A stretch of 37,727 bases of DNA from contig JAMDBZ010000039.1 in NCBI GenBank assembly GCA_023488945.1, positions 1-37,727 on the forward strand, in the 5' to 3' direction. The notes below the pieces were generated by a model, which was given only the letters and a program-made list of their open reading frames with translations, searched no databases and was not told the origin of the DNA. Within the stretch, counting starts at the first letter, position 1, and each line of letters starts with the position of its first letter. The translations under genes and the position numbers were made by a program. This document shows positions 18,836 through 26,623 of this stretch, piece after piece. Source of the stretch: Deltaproteobacteria bacterium. Lineage in GTDB: Bacteria; Desulfobacterota_E; Deferrimicrobia; Deferrimicrobiales; Deferrimicrobiaceae.

Positions 18836-20386
18836 GTGATGCGGTTCCGGCTCGCCGCCGTCCTCTCCGTCCTTCTCGTCGCGTTGATGGCCGCGAGCGC
18901 CTCCGCCGTCAACGTCGGGGATCGGGCGCCGTCCTTCGAGGGCGAAGGGCTCGGCGGCGAGAAGGTCGACCTCAAGGATTACCTCGGCAAGAAGACGATC
19001 CTCCTGAAGTTCGGCTCCATCTACTGTTCCACCTGCGTCTCTTCGCTCGAGGACATCGCGCGGATCCAGCGGAAGTTCAGACCCGAGGATCTGCAGGTGG
19101 TCGGAGTCAATCTCGATGTCTACGGGCTGGCCCGCGTCCGGCGGTTCTACGGGGGATATGCCGGTCTCATCAGGTACCCGCTGGTCATCGACGAGAAGCT
19201 GGCGGTCTCCCGGCCCTACGACATCCGGTCCATTCCGGCCCACGTGGTGATCGACAGGGACGGGATCGTCCGGTTCGCATCGACGGGCACCTCCGAGCGG
19301 GACGTCATGACGCTCGAGGACGTCCTGGCCCGGGTGATCCGGGGGAAAGAGGGGGTCGAGAAGCTCGCCAAGGAGCTTCCCCTGCAGGTGTTCCTTCCCC
19401 TGAATTTCACGAAGACCCTGCAGGATTCGATTTACGTCGTGGGGAAAACCCGTCCGGGGAGCAAGGTGTTCCTGACGCTCAACGGCGGGTCGCGCCAGGT
19501 GGTCCGGGCGATGCGGGACATGTTCTACATCCGCACGCCCCTGTCGCTCGGGTCCAACTACATCGAGCTGCAGGTCATGGGCGACCTCGGGGACCGCGTC
19601 ACTCAGGGGATCGTCCTTTTCCGCGAGCCGAAGATCGGGATGGGGATCTCGTCCCCGTTTCCGGAGTACCATTTTCACACGGAGAAGAACGAGGCGCCCT
19701 GCAGGAAGTGCCACGACCTGAACCCGCCCGCCGAGAGCGCTCAAGGGTTCGCCACCGCGACCCGGTTCTGCCTCGGCTGCCACAAGGAGCTGACGGGGCA
19801 GAAAGTGGTGCACGGCCCGATTCCCATCGGCGGCTGCGCCCCGTGCCACCGGTTCTCGAGCAAGCCGAACCGGTACGAGCCGATCGCCCTGGGGCAGGAT
19901 CTCTGCTTCAAGTGCCACGAGGAGAAGCGGAAGGACCTGATCCGGACCTACCTTCACGGCCCGATGTCGGCGGGCCTGTGCACCATTTGCCACAGCCCGC
20001 ACGGCTCGTCCGAGAAATACCAGCTGAGGCGCTACGTGGGAGACCTGTGCGTCATGTGCCACGAGGGGATCAAGTCGGCTTCATTCCGGGAAACCGTCCA
20101 CAAGCCGTTCGGAGACGGGGCGTGCACGAAGTGCCACGAGCCCCACTCCTCGAACCGGAACGACGGGTTCCTCAAGCGCCCCGGCAACGACCTGTGCCTG
20201 GGCTGCCACACGGGGCTGACGCGGATGAGCCACACCCATCCGTGGGGGGTGCCGCCGAAGAGGGAACGGATGATCAAGCTCGACAAGGACGGAAACCTCA
20301 TGTGTCTCTCGTGCCACGAGGCGCACGCGAGCGACGAGCCGAAGCTTCTCGTCAAGGGGGGATGCGACAGATGCCACGCCTCGTGA
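18836..20386 (+). CDS. Redoxin-Ig-decaheme cytochrome fusion
   Basis: 516 residues from GTG 18836 (or 515 from ATG 18839). A signal peptide (about 1-24) is followed by an AhpC/TlpA-type redoxin domain (about 25-170) with C64-S-T-C67 and a PAHVVIDRDG loop. An Ig-like strand-rich segment (about 185-275; VFLTLNGGS, PLSLGSNYIEL) comes next, then ten CXXCH motifs (about 289-516) arranged as doubled-CXXCH pairs with CHSPHG, CHEPH and CHEAH. So one polypeptide couples a thiol redox site with a ten-heme wire. Candidate roles are electron delivery to or from the thioredoxin site during cytochrome maturation, or a periplasmic redox relay. Domain order is clear; function is inference. Confidence 0.9.
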   Translation: MMRFRLAAVLSVLLVALMAASASAVNVGDRAPSFEGEGLGGEKVDLKDYLGKKTILLKFGSIYCSTCVSSLEDIARIQRKFRPEDLQVVGVNLDVYGLARVRRFYGGYAGLIRYPLVIDEKLAVSRPYDIRSIPAHVVIDRDGIVRFASTGTSERDVMTLEDVLARVIRGKEGVEKLAKELPLQVFLPLNFTKTLQDSIYVVGKTRPGSKVFLTLNGGSRQVVRAMRDMFYIRTPLSLGSNYIELQVMGDLGDRVTQGIVLFREPKIGMGISSPFPEYHFHTEKNEAPCRKCHDLNPPAESAQGFATATRFCLGCHKELTGQKVVHGPIPIGGCAPCHRFSSKPNRYEPIALGQDLCFKCHEEKRKDLIRTYLHGPMSAGLCTICHSPHGSSEKYQLRRYVGDLCVMCHEGIKSASFRETVHKPFGDGACTKCHEPHSSNRNDGFLKRPGNDLCLGCHTGLTRMSHTHPWGVPPKRERMIKLDKDGNLMCLSCHEAHASDEPKLLVKGGCDRCHAS

Positions 20387-20417
20387 GGACGGCTGCCGCC
20401 GGATCGGGGGAGGAGCG

Positions 20418-22148
20418 GTGAAACCCATCTCCTCGTCTTTGGGGTTCAAGCTCGTCATCGCGTCGATGGTCCTGGCCTTGGTCACGATCGGGCTGGGCGG
20501 GGTGCTCGTCTACAAGATCAGCGAGGACGCGATCAAGGTCGACGCCCAGGGGACCGCCCGGCAGTTGGCCCGGGAGGTCTCCGGGTTCGGCCCGAGCCTG
20601 CGGCCGGGGTCGCAGCAGCTCGTCGACGCCCTGACGTCGCTCAAGGTCGAGAAATTCGGCTCCGCCTGGGTGATGGACAGGAACGGCTTCCTGATCGCCC
20701 ACATGGACCCGAAGTTCCGGAACCTCGTCGAGGCGCAGACCTACATCGGCGACACCTACGTCGACCTGAACGTCGGGGAACAGCCGATCCAGCAGATCGG
20801 CGAGAAGAACATCGTCCACAAGGCGAAGCTCCAGGAGCTCATCGAAAAGTTCGACGGCGGGTTCGGCACTTACAACTTCCTGGGCGATACCCGGATCATC
20901 GCCTTCCGGGTCATCAAGGACCGGGGTTGGCTCGTCGCCGTGGACCAGCCGATCAGCACGGCCTACTCGGAGCTCACACGGATCAAGAAGATCATCTTCA
21001 CCACCTGCATCGTCATTTCCGTCCTTGTCTTCGCCTTCACCTGGTTCGCCATCCGGATCATCATCAAGCCGTACTACCACGAGCAGGAGGAGACGAACCA
21101 GCGGCTCGAGATGATGAACAGGGAGCTCGAGGCGTCCCGCCGGAAGCTCGAAAAGTCGAGCAACAGCCTGAACCGGCTCTACGACCTGAGCATCGCGATG
21201 CAATACACGGGCTTCCTCGAGACGCATCTGCCGCTCGTCCTGGGCGTCGCCCAGGAGCGCTTCGATGTCGACCGGATCCTGCTCATGATGCCCGACGACG
21301 ACGGGAAGCTCCTGCGCTGCCGGGCCTCGGTCGGGAATGTCTTCGAATCGGAAGAGAAGATCTTCGTCCCGATCGGCGCCGGCGGAGGCGCGCTCGCCCG
21401 GTCGTTCCTCGCCAAGCGGACGATCTTCCACGACGGGACGACCCCCGTCCCCGAGGAGTGGCGCGTGGCGGAACCGTACGACAGGATCCGCTCGCTCCGG
21501 GCGCGCGCTTTCGCCGTCTTCCCGATGATCACGAAGGAGAAGGTGATCGGCGTCCTGGGGGTCGACAACAAGATGAGCCGGCGGGCGCTGTCCCGGGAGG
21601 ACATCGAGGCGGTCGAGAACTTCGCCCACAAAGTGGCCTCCCTCATCGAGAACACGCTGCAGCTCCAGGCGATGCGCAAGGCCGCCCACGAGATGGACAT
21701 CCGGGACCGGCTGACGACCCTCTTCCGGCTGCGCCACGCCCGGGGGCTCGCGGAGGAGTCCATCGCCGCCGCCGTGCGCGACAAGGTCCCCTTCGCGATG
21801 GGGGTCGTCTACCTCGCGAACTTCAAGGAGTACAACGAGCTCAACGGGTACCAGCGCGGCGACTTCGTCCTCCAGAAGACCGCCGAGATGCTCCGGAAGC
21901 TCGAGGTGATGGGCGCGGTGCCGGCCCGCTGCTACGGCGCCACCTTCCTGGCCCTCTTCCCGGGGAAGACCGAGGACCAGGCGAAGTACCTCCTGTCCCA
22001 GTTCGCGAACGACTTCGAGCAGTTCACCTTCTACGGGGAGAAGAGGCTGCGCGAAGGAAAGCTCGTCACCCGGGTGAACGTCGCCGAATACCGCCGCGAC
22101 TCGGGGCAGACGTTCGACGAGTTCTTCTCCGGGCTCGAGCTCGCCTGA
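20418..22148 (+). CDS. Membrane sensor: dCACHE-GAF-degenerate GGDEF
   Basis: 576 residues from GTG 20418, preceded by GGAGGAG. One transmembrane helix at about 10-32, an extracytoplasmic sensor domain of CACHE type (about 33-185; SAWVMDRNGFLIAHMDP), a second helix at about 195-215, a coiled coil, a GAF domain (about 255-415) and a C-terminal GGDEF-like fold (about 430-576). The latter keeps FKEYNELNGYQRGDFVL but reads CYGATF in place of GGDEF (about 505-511), with no RxxD inhibitory site just before it. Cyclase activity is therefore unlikely; it may bind nucleotide or signal by dimerisation. It follows the decaheme gene by 31 bases and precedes engB by 14. It may report extracytoplasmic redox or ligand state for the cytochrome locus (inference). 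Confidence 0.85.
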   Translation: MKPISSSLGFKLVIASMVLALVTIGLGGVLVYKISEDAIKVDAQGTARQLAREVSGFGPSLRPGSQQLVDALTSLKVEKFGSAWVMDRNGFLIAHMDPKFRNLVEAQTYIGDTYVDLNVGEQPIQQIGEKNIVHKAKLQELIEKFDGGFGTYNFLGDTRIIAFRVIKDRGWLVAVDQPISTAYSELTRIKKIIFTTCIVISVLVFAFTWFAIRIIIKPYYHEQEETNQRLEMMNRELEASRRKLEKSSNSLNRLYDLSIAMQYTGFLETHLPLVLGVAQERFDVDRILLMMPDDDGKLLRCRASVGNVFESEEKIFVPIGAGGGALARSFLAKRTIFHDGTTPVPEEWRVAEPYDRIRSLRARAFAVFPMITKEKVIGVLGVDNKMSRRALSREDIEAVENFAHKVASLIENTLQLQAMRKAAHEMDIRDRLTTLFRLRHARGLAEESIAAAVRDKVPFAMGVVYLANFKEYNELNGYQRGDFVLQKTAEMLRKLEVMGAVPARCYGATFLALFPGKTEDQAKYLLSQFANDFEQFTFYGEKRLREGKLVTRVNVAEYRRDSGQTFDEFFSGLELA

Positions 22149-22162
22149 GGGAGCGGGCCGGT

Positions 22163-22747
22163 TTGCCGACCGCCGCCCGGTTCCTCCTGTTCGACCCGGC
22201 GGGGAACGGGTGGGGGAAGGTTCCCCTCCCCCAGGTGGCGTTCGCCGGCCGGTCGAACGTCGGGAAGTCCTCCCTCCTCAACGCCCTTACGGAGCGGAGC
22301 CGGCTTGCCCGGGTCAGTCGCACTCCCGGCCGCACGCGCGGCATCGCCTTCTTCGAGATCGAGGGAAGGTGGGCTTTCGCGGACCTGCCCGGGTACGGCT
22401 ACGCGAAAGTGTCGCGCGCCGAGCGCGACGCCTGGAAGACGCTCGTGGAAGGGTACTTTTCCGGGTGCCGGCTCCTCCGGAAGGTCTACATCCTGGTGGA
22501 CGCGCGCAGGGGCCCCGGGGACGAGGAGCGGATGCTGGCTTCATTCCTCGCCGGGCGGGGAATCGCCTTCCGGTGGGTTGCCACGAAAGCCGACAAGTTG
22601 ACCGTGAACGAACGGCGCGCCGCCGCGGCCCGTTTTACCGGGACGGAATGGCTTGAAAACGGCGGGGCCCCGGTTCTCGTCTCCGCCCGGACGAAGGCCG
22701 GGATCGACCTTCTCTGGCGCGACATCCGCGCCGCCTTTTCCGCTTGA
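22163..22747 (+). CDS. engB: Ribosome biogenesis GTPase EngB/YsxC
   Basis: 194 residues from TTG 22163, chosen because GAGGGAG lies about ten bases upstream and the frame upstream overlaps the sensor gene. G1 GRSNVGKSS, G2-region TPGRTRG, G3 DLPGYGYA, G4 TKADKL and G5 SART are all present in the usual order, and the length is normal for the family. It is an essential GTPase in large-subunit ribosome assembly. It probably shares a transcript with the sensor gene and is followed by a terminator. Confidence 0.95.
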   Translation: MPTAARFLLFDPAGNGWGKVPLPQVAFAGRSNVGKSSLLNALTERSRLARVSRTPGRTRGIAFFEIEGRWAFADLPGYGYAKVSRAERDAWKTLVEGYFSGCRLLRKVYILVDARRGPGDEERMLASFLAGRGIAFRWVATKADKLTVNERRAAAARFTGTEWLENGGAPVLVSARTKAGIDLLWRDIRAAFSA

Positions 22748-22754
22748 ATTTCTC

Positions 22755-22784
22755 CGGGGGACGGATTATCATCTCCCCGTTTTT
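22755..22784 (+). terminator. Probable intrinsic terminator after engB
   Basis: CGGGGG (22755-22760) can pair with TCCCCG (22774-22779, one G-T wobble), followed by TTTTT (22780-22784). The stem is short and the loop of about 13 bases is wide, so strength is uncertain. Confidence 0.55.
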
Positions 22785-22875
22785 GGACCGGGTTTCTGTT
22801 CCCGCCGAAACATCCTTGTAGATCACCACAGCCCGCCTCTCGGCGATTCTCGAGGGGGGGCGCGGAGGACGCTCC

Positions 22876-23775
22876 TTGTTCCCGATCATCGAAAGCAAAG
22901 AGATCGCCCAGAACGTCTTCTTCCAGAGGATCCTGGCGCCCCGGATCGCCAGGAAACGGAAGGCGGGGCAGTTCCTCGTCCTCCGCCGGGGCGAGCTGAG
23001 CGAGCGGATTCCCCTGACGATCGTCGACTCCGATCCCGTGGAGGGATCCGTCACGATCATTTTCCAGGTGGTCGGAAAGTCGACGGCCGAGCTGGCGACG
23101 CTGAAAGCGGGTGACAGCCTCCTCGACGTGGTCGGCCCGCTGGGGCTCCCGACGCACATCGAGAAGTTCGGGACCGTCGTCGGGATCGGCGGCGGGATCG
23201 GGACGGCGCCTCTCCTTCCCATCGCGACCGCGATCAAGAAGGCCGGCAACCGGCTGATCTCGATCGTCGGAGCCCGGACGAAGGAGCTCCTCATCCTCGA
23301 GGACGAGATGCGGCCGATCTCCGACGAGCTGGTGGTGACGACCGACGACGGGAGCTACGCGAAGAAGGGGTTCGTGACGGCCGCGCTCCAGGAGCTGATC
23401 GACGCGGGGACGAGGATCGACCTGTGCATCGCGATCGGTCCCGTGCCGATGATGCGGGCGGTGGCCGAGGTGACGCGCCCGCACCGGATCAAGACGGTCG
23501 TATCTCTCAACCCGATCATGGTCGACGCCACGGGGATGTGCGGGGCCTGCCGCGTCTCCGTCGGCGGGAAGACGAAGTTCGTCTGCGTGGACGGGCCGGA
23601 GTTCGACGGGCACGAGGTCGACTTCAAGGAGCTCGTCATGCGGAACCGGGCCTATCTGCGGGAGGAAAAGGAGGCGATGGACCGCTATCTCCACAAGGAC
23701 GGCAAGTGCATGGGCGGACCGCCGCCGGCGGCGAAGGCGGCCGCCGAGCCCGTGACGACGGGAGGTGCCCGCTGA
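22876..23775 (+). CDS. nfnA: NfnA-type FAD/[2Fe-2S] reductase subunit
   Basis: 299 residues from TTG 22876, with GGAGGA a few bases upstream. Ferredoxin-NADP reductase fold: FAD-binding barrel (GQFLVLRRGE, RIPLTIVDSD), NAD(P)-binding part with GIGGGIGTAPLLP, then the [2Fe-2S] site DATGMCGACR and FVCVDGPEFDGH, matching the NfnA/SudB pattern of one Asp and three Cys. With the next gene it forms the NADH-dependent ferredoxin:NADP oxidoreductase (electron-bifurcating transhydrogenase) or a sulfide dehydrogenase homologue. Its stop overlaps the nfnB start (TGATG), indicating coupled translation. Confidence 0.9.
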   Translation: MFPIIESKEIAQNVFFQRILAPRIARKRKAGQFLVLRRGELSERIPLTIVDSDPVEGSVTIIFQVVGKSTAELATLKAGDSLLDVVGPLGLPTHIEKFGTVVGIGGGIGTAPLLPIATAIKKAGNRLISIVGARTKELLILEDEMRPISDELVVTTDDGSYAKKGFVTAALQELIDAGTRIDLCIAIGPVPMMRAVAEVTRPHRIKTVVSLNPIMVDATGMCGACRVSVGGKTKFVCVDGPEFDGHEVDFKELVMRNRAYLREEKEAMDRYLHKDGKCMGGPPPAAKAAAEPVTTGGAR

Positions 23776-25217
23776 TGGCCGACGCGACCCCGACCCCGAG
23801 CCCGAAGCCCCGTCCGAAGGTGGGGACCATCCCCCGGCAGCCGATGCCGGAACAGCCGCCGCAGGTGCGGATCCGGAATTTCCGGGAAGTCCCGTACGGC
23901 CTGACGCCGGACCTCGCCATCCTCGAGGCGTCCCGCTGCATCCAGTGCAAGAACCCGGCGTGCGTCAAGGGATGCCCCGTGAGCATCAAGATCCCCGAGT
24001 TCATCGACCTCGTCCGCCAGGGGAAGTTCCTCGAGGCGGCGCGCAAGATCAAGGAGGACAACGCCCTCCCGGCCGTGTGCGGCCGCGTCTGCCCCCAGGA
24101 GGAGCAGTGCGAGATGCCGTGCGTCCTCGGCAAGAAGTACGAGCCGGTCGCCATCGGGCGGCTCGAGCGCTTCGTCGCCGACTTCGAGCGCGTGACCGGT
24201 CGCGTCGGGATTCCCGAGATCGCCCCCCCCACGGGGAAGCGGGTCGCCATCGTCGGGGCGGGGCCGGCGGGCCTGACCGTCGCCGGGGACCTGGTCAGGC
24301 TGGGCCATGACGTGACCATCTTCGAAGCGCTCCACAAGCCGGGCGGCGTGCTCATGTACGGCATCCCGGAGTTCCGCCTCCCCAAGGACATCGTCCAGGC
24401 CGAGGTGGACTACATCAGGAGCATGGGCGTCAAGCTCGAGTGCAACGTCGTCGTGGGGAAGTCGGTCACGATCGACGAGCTGCTCAACGAAGAGGGGTTC
24501 GACGCCGTCTTCATCGGGACCGGCGCCGGACTGCCCTACTTCATGAACATCCCGGGCGAGAACCTGATCGGGATCTACTCGGCGAACGAGTACCTGACCC
24601 GCTCCAACCTGATGAAGGCGTACCTCTTCCCCGACGCCGACACGCCGCTCTCCCGCGGGAAGCACGTGGCGGTCATCGGCGGCGGGAACGTGGCGATGGA
24701 CGCGGCCCGGACCGCGATGCGGATGGGCGCCGAGAAGGTCTACCTCGTCTACCGGCGCTCCAAGAAGGAGATGCCGGCAAGGATCGAGGAGATCCACCAC
24801 GCCGAAGAAGAGGGGATCGAGTTCCACTTCCTCACCAACCCGGTCGCCTACCACGGCAACGACGAGGCGTGGGTGACCCACATCGAGTGCCAGAAGATGG
24901 AGCTCGGGGAGCCCGACTCCTCGGGCCGCCGCCGCCCGGTCCCGGTCCCGGGGTCGGAGTACAAGCTCGCCGTCGATACGGTCGTCGTCTCCATCGGCAA
25001 CGGGGCCAACCCGCTCGTGCCGGCGACCACCCCCGGGCTCACCACGAACAAGTGGGGGAACATCCTGGCCGACCAGGAGACGGGGAAGACGAGCAAGAAG
25101 GGGGTCTTCGCGGGCGGGGACATCGTGATCGGGGCCGCGACCGTCATCCTGGCGATGGGCGCGGGCCGCAAGGCCGCCGCCGCGATGCACGAATACCTCA
25201 TGAAGGACGTCTGGTAA
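23775..25217 (+). CDS. nfnB: NfnB-type glutamate synthase small-subunit-like flavoprotein
   Basis: 480 residues from ATG 23775, preceded by GGAGGT. The N-terminal domain holds two [4Fe-4S] clusters (CIQCKNPACVKGCP and CGRVCPQEEQCEMPC). Then come the FAD site (VGAGPAGLTVAGDL) and the NADPH site (IGGGNVAMDAARTAMRMGA), and a closing FAD motif GVFAGGDIVIGAATVI. Length and order match NfnB/GltA-like flavoproteins, and adjacency to nfnA distinguishes it from true GltD. The complex balances NADH, NADPH and reduced ferredoxin in the cytoplasm. Confidence 0.92.
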   Translation: MADATPTPSPKPRPKVGTIPRQPMPEQPPQVRIRNFREVPYGLTPDLAILEASRCIQCKNPACVKGCPVSIKIPEFIDLVRQGKFLEAARKIKEDNALPAVCGRVCPQEEQCEMPCVLGKKYEPVAIGRLERFVADFERVTGRVGIPEIAPPTGKRVAIVGAGPAGLTVAGDLVRLGHDVTIFEALHKPGGVLMYGIPEFRLPKDIVQAEVDYIRSMGVKLECNVVVGKSVTIDELLNEEGFDAVFIGTGAGLPYFMNIPGENLIGIYSANEYLTRSNLMKAYLFPDADTPLSRGKHVAVIGGGNVAMDAARTAMRMGAEKVYLVYRRSKKEMPARIEEIHHAEEEGIEFHFLTNPVAYHGNDEAWVTHIECQKMELGEPDSSGRRRPVPVPGSEYKLAVDTVVVSIGNGANPLVPATTPGLTTNKWGNILADQETGKTSKKGVFAGGDIVIGAATVILAMGAGRKAAAAMHEYLMKDVW

Positions 25218-25250
25218 GTCCTCGCTCCCCCTGAGCGCGGGAGGCCTAAC

Positions 25251-25275
25251 GCTGGCTCGGCGGATCGAGCCTAGC
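25251..25275. terminator. Hairpin between convergent genes, possible two-way terminator
   Basis: GCTGGCTCG (25251-25259) pairs with CGAGCC-T-AGC (25266-25275) with one bulged T, around a six-base loop. It overlaps the stop of the minus-strand dehydratase gene and lies 34 bases past the nfnB stop. T-runs are lacking on both strands, so this is tentative. Confidence 0.4.
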
Positions 25276-26248
25276 CGGCGCGCAACATCTCCACGAACGC
25301 CTGGATGCGGATCTTCGTCCGCTCGTCCAGCGGTCCCGGCTGGTCTCCCTCCAGCGTGAGGACCGGGAGCCCGACCTCCTCCCGCAGCAGGATGTCCTCG
25401 ATCTGCCGGAAGCAGAACGACTGGACGTAATGGACGACGCCGCGGACCTTGCGGCGCCGCACCTCCCGCCGGATGTCCGAAAGGCGCACGAAGAACGAGT
25501 AGGGATAGGTGTAGAGCAGGTACTGCTCGGCGAGCGATTTCGACCGGTGGGGCATCGCGAACTGGCGCGCCACCTCGTTGAAGACGAACCGGCCCCCCGC
25601 CTCCTCGAAGAAGGCGTGGATCCCCGAGGTGATCGGCGGAACCCCGGCGAAGGCCAGCGGGATGAGGTCCTTCCGGCCCGGCCGCAGCGCGGCCCGGGCA
25701 AGGAAATCCCGCGCGTCCCCGCCGTATCGGTCGGGGTCCCCCCGGAAGTCGGAGCAGTTGACGAGCCAGAAGTGGTTTTCCTCGCCCGTGACCTTCCCCT
25801 CGTCCCAGGTGAGCCGGTCGATCTCCAAAGCCGCTTCGCGGATCCCGTCGAGCCGTTTCTTCCACCGGGCCGCCTCCTCCGCCGTCGTTCCGAAACGGCG
25901 CGCCATGGCCCGGATCTCGAGGGCGAGCGAATCCGGGTTCCGGTCGAAGGGGAACGCGAAGGGGGCCACGCGGACGCCACGGTGCTCGAGCACCTCCATG
26001 AGCGCCTGCGTGAAGCTGCAGTCGCCGCGGGTCACCGCGATGACGTTCCGGAACCTGCCCGCGCGGGCGACTCCGTAGATCCCCTTGATCCAGCCGCAGC
26101 AGTTCCGCGGGAACCCGTCCCGCTCGGCGGCGCGGAGGAACGAGGCCGGGTCCGGCGACGTGATGAAGACGTTGTTCAGGTCGACGGGGCGGTGGCCGCC
26201 CGCGTAAAGGACCTCGACGGGGATGGTCGTGGTGAAGCCGACGCGCAA
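25271..26248 (-). CDS. 2-hydroxyacyl-CoA dehydratase D-subunit family protein (orphan)
   Basis: 325 residues on the minus strand from a TTG complementary to 26246-26248. The pattern fits the HgdB/FldC/BcrB-like 2-hydroxyacyl-CoA dehydratase family: TTTIPVEVLYAGG at the start, conserved cysteines in PRNCCGWIKG, TRGDCSF and NCSDF, and the C-terminal VHYVQSFCFRQIEDILLR and LTLEGDQPG. These proteins carry a [4Fe-4S] cluster that performs radical dehydration or ring reduction in two-subunit enzymes with an ATP-driven activator. Neither the partner subunit nor the activator is adjacent, so the substrate is unknown and the gene may belong to the standalone members of the family. It follows a small membrane-protein gene by seven bases. 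Confidence 0.8.
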   Translation of the reverse strand: MRVGFTTTIPVEVLYAGGHRPVDLNNVFITSPDPASFLRAAERDGFPRNCCGWIKGIYGVARAGRFRNVIAVTRGDCSFTQALMEVLEHRGVRVAPFAFPFDRNPDSLALEIRAMARRFGTTAEEAARWKKRLDGIREAALEIDRLTWDEGKVTGEENHFWLVNCSDFRGDPDRYGGDARDFLARAALRPGRKDLIPLAFAGVPPITSGIHAFFEEAGGRFVFNEVARQFAMPHRSKSLAEQYLLYTYPYSFFVRLSDIRREVRRRKVRGVVHYVQSFCFRQIEDILLREEVGLPVLTLEGDQPGPLDERTKIRIQAFVEMLRAG

Positions 26249-26255
26249 GGGAAGG

Positions 26256-26540
26256 TCAGTCCCCCCGCATGAAGAAGAAGTAGATCAGGACGAACCCGAT
26301 GACCAGCGTCCCGCCGGCGAAGATGTAGATGTTCCCGCCGATCTCGGCCTGCCCCTGGGTGATCTTCGAGTAGTGGAGGACGGCGAGGATGCCTCCCGCC
26401 GCGAAGAGGAGCAGGAGGACCGCCTTCCATTTGAAGATCACTGCCAGGATGAAGAGGACGGCGGCGATGAACAGCACGCGCGGGTCGGTGGCGATCGTCG
26501 TGACGTCGGCGTTCAGGAGGAAGTCGAAAAGGGAATGCAT
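26256..26540 (-). CDS. Small hydrophobic membrane protein, unknown function
   Basis: 94 residues on the minus strand. ATG complementary to 26538-26540, with GGGAGGG just upstream. Three hydrophobic helices are visible, about residues 22-36, 38-55 and 66-89, with a short loop containing QGQAEIGG. I do not recognise the family. It lies seven bases upstream of the dehydratase-family gene and is probably co-transcribed; it may tether or accompany that protein. It is divergent from murI. Confidence 0.7.
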   Translation of the reverse strand: MHSLFDFLLNADVTTIATDPRVLFIAAVLFILAVIFKWKAVLLLLFAAGGILAVLHYSKITQGQAEIGGNIYIFAGGTLVIGFVLIYFFFMRGD

Positions 26541-26568
26541 GGGCCCTCCCGGGAAACCGGCCGCTCGG

Positions 26569-26597
26569 TTGACAAGAATACGATAGCGTTTTAAGTT
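26569..26597 (+). promoter_or_regulatory. Candidate promoter for murI-metH
   Basis: Perfect -35 box TTGACA at 26569-26574, a 17-base spacer, then TAAGTT at 26592-26597, which is a weak -10. It lies in an AT-rich patch between the divergent small-membrane-protein and murI genes; GGGAGTGG before the TTG at 26624 is the ribosome site. Confidence 0.5.
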
Positions 26598-26623
26598 GAA
26601 AAAATCAAAGCGGGAGTGGGCTT

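Noticed and set aside
23775..25217. Glutamate synthase small subunit (gltD)
   Set aside because: The fold is shared, but there is no gltB beside it and an NfnA-type FAD/[2Fe-2S] subunit overlaps its start, so NfnB fits better.
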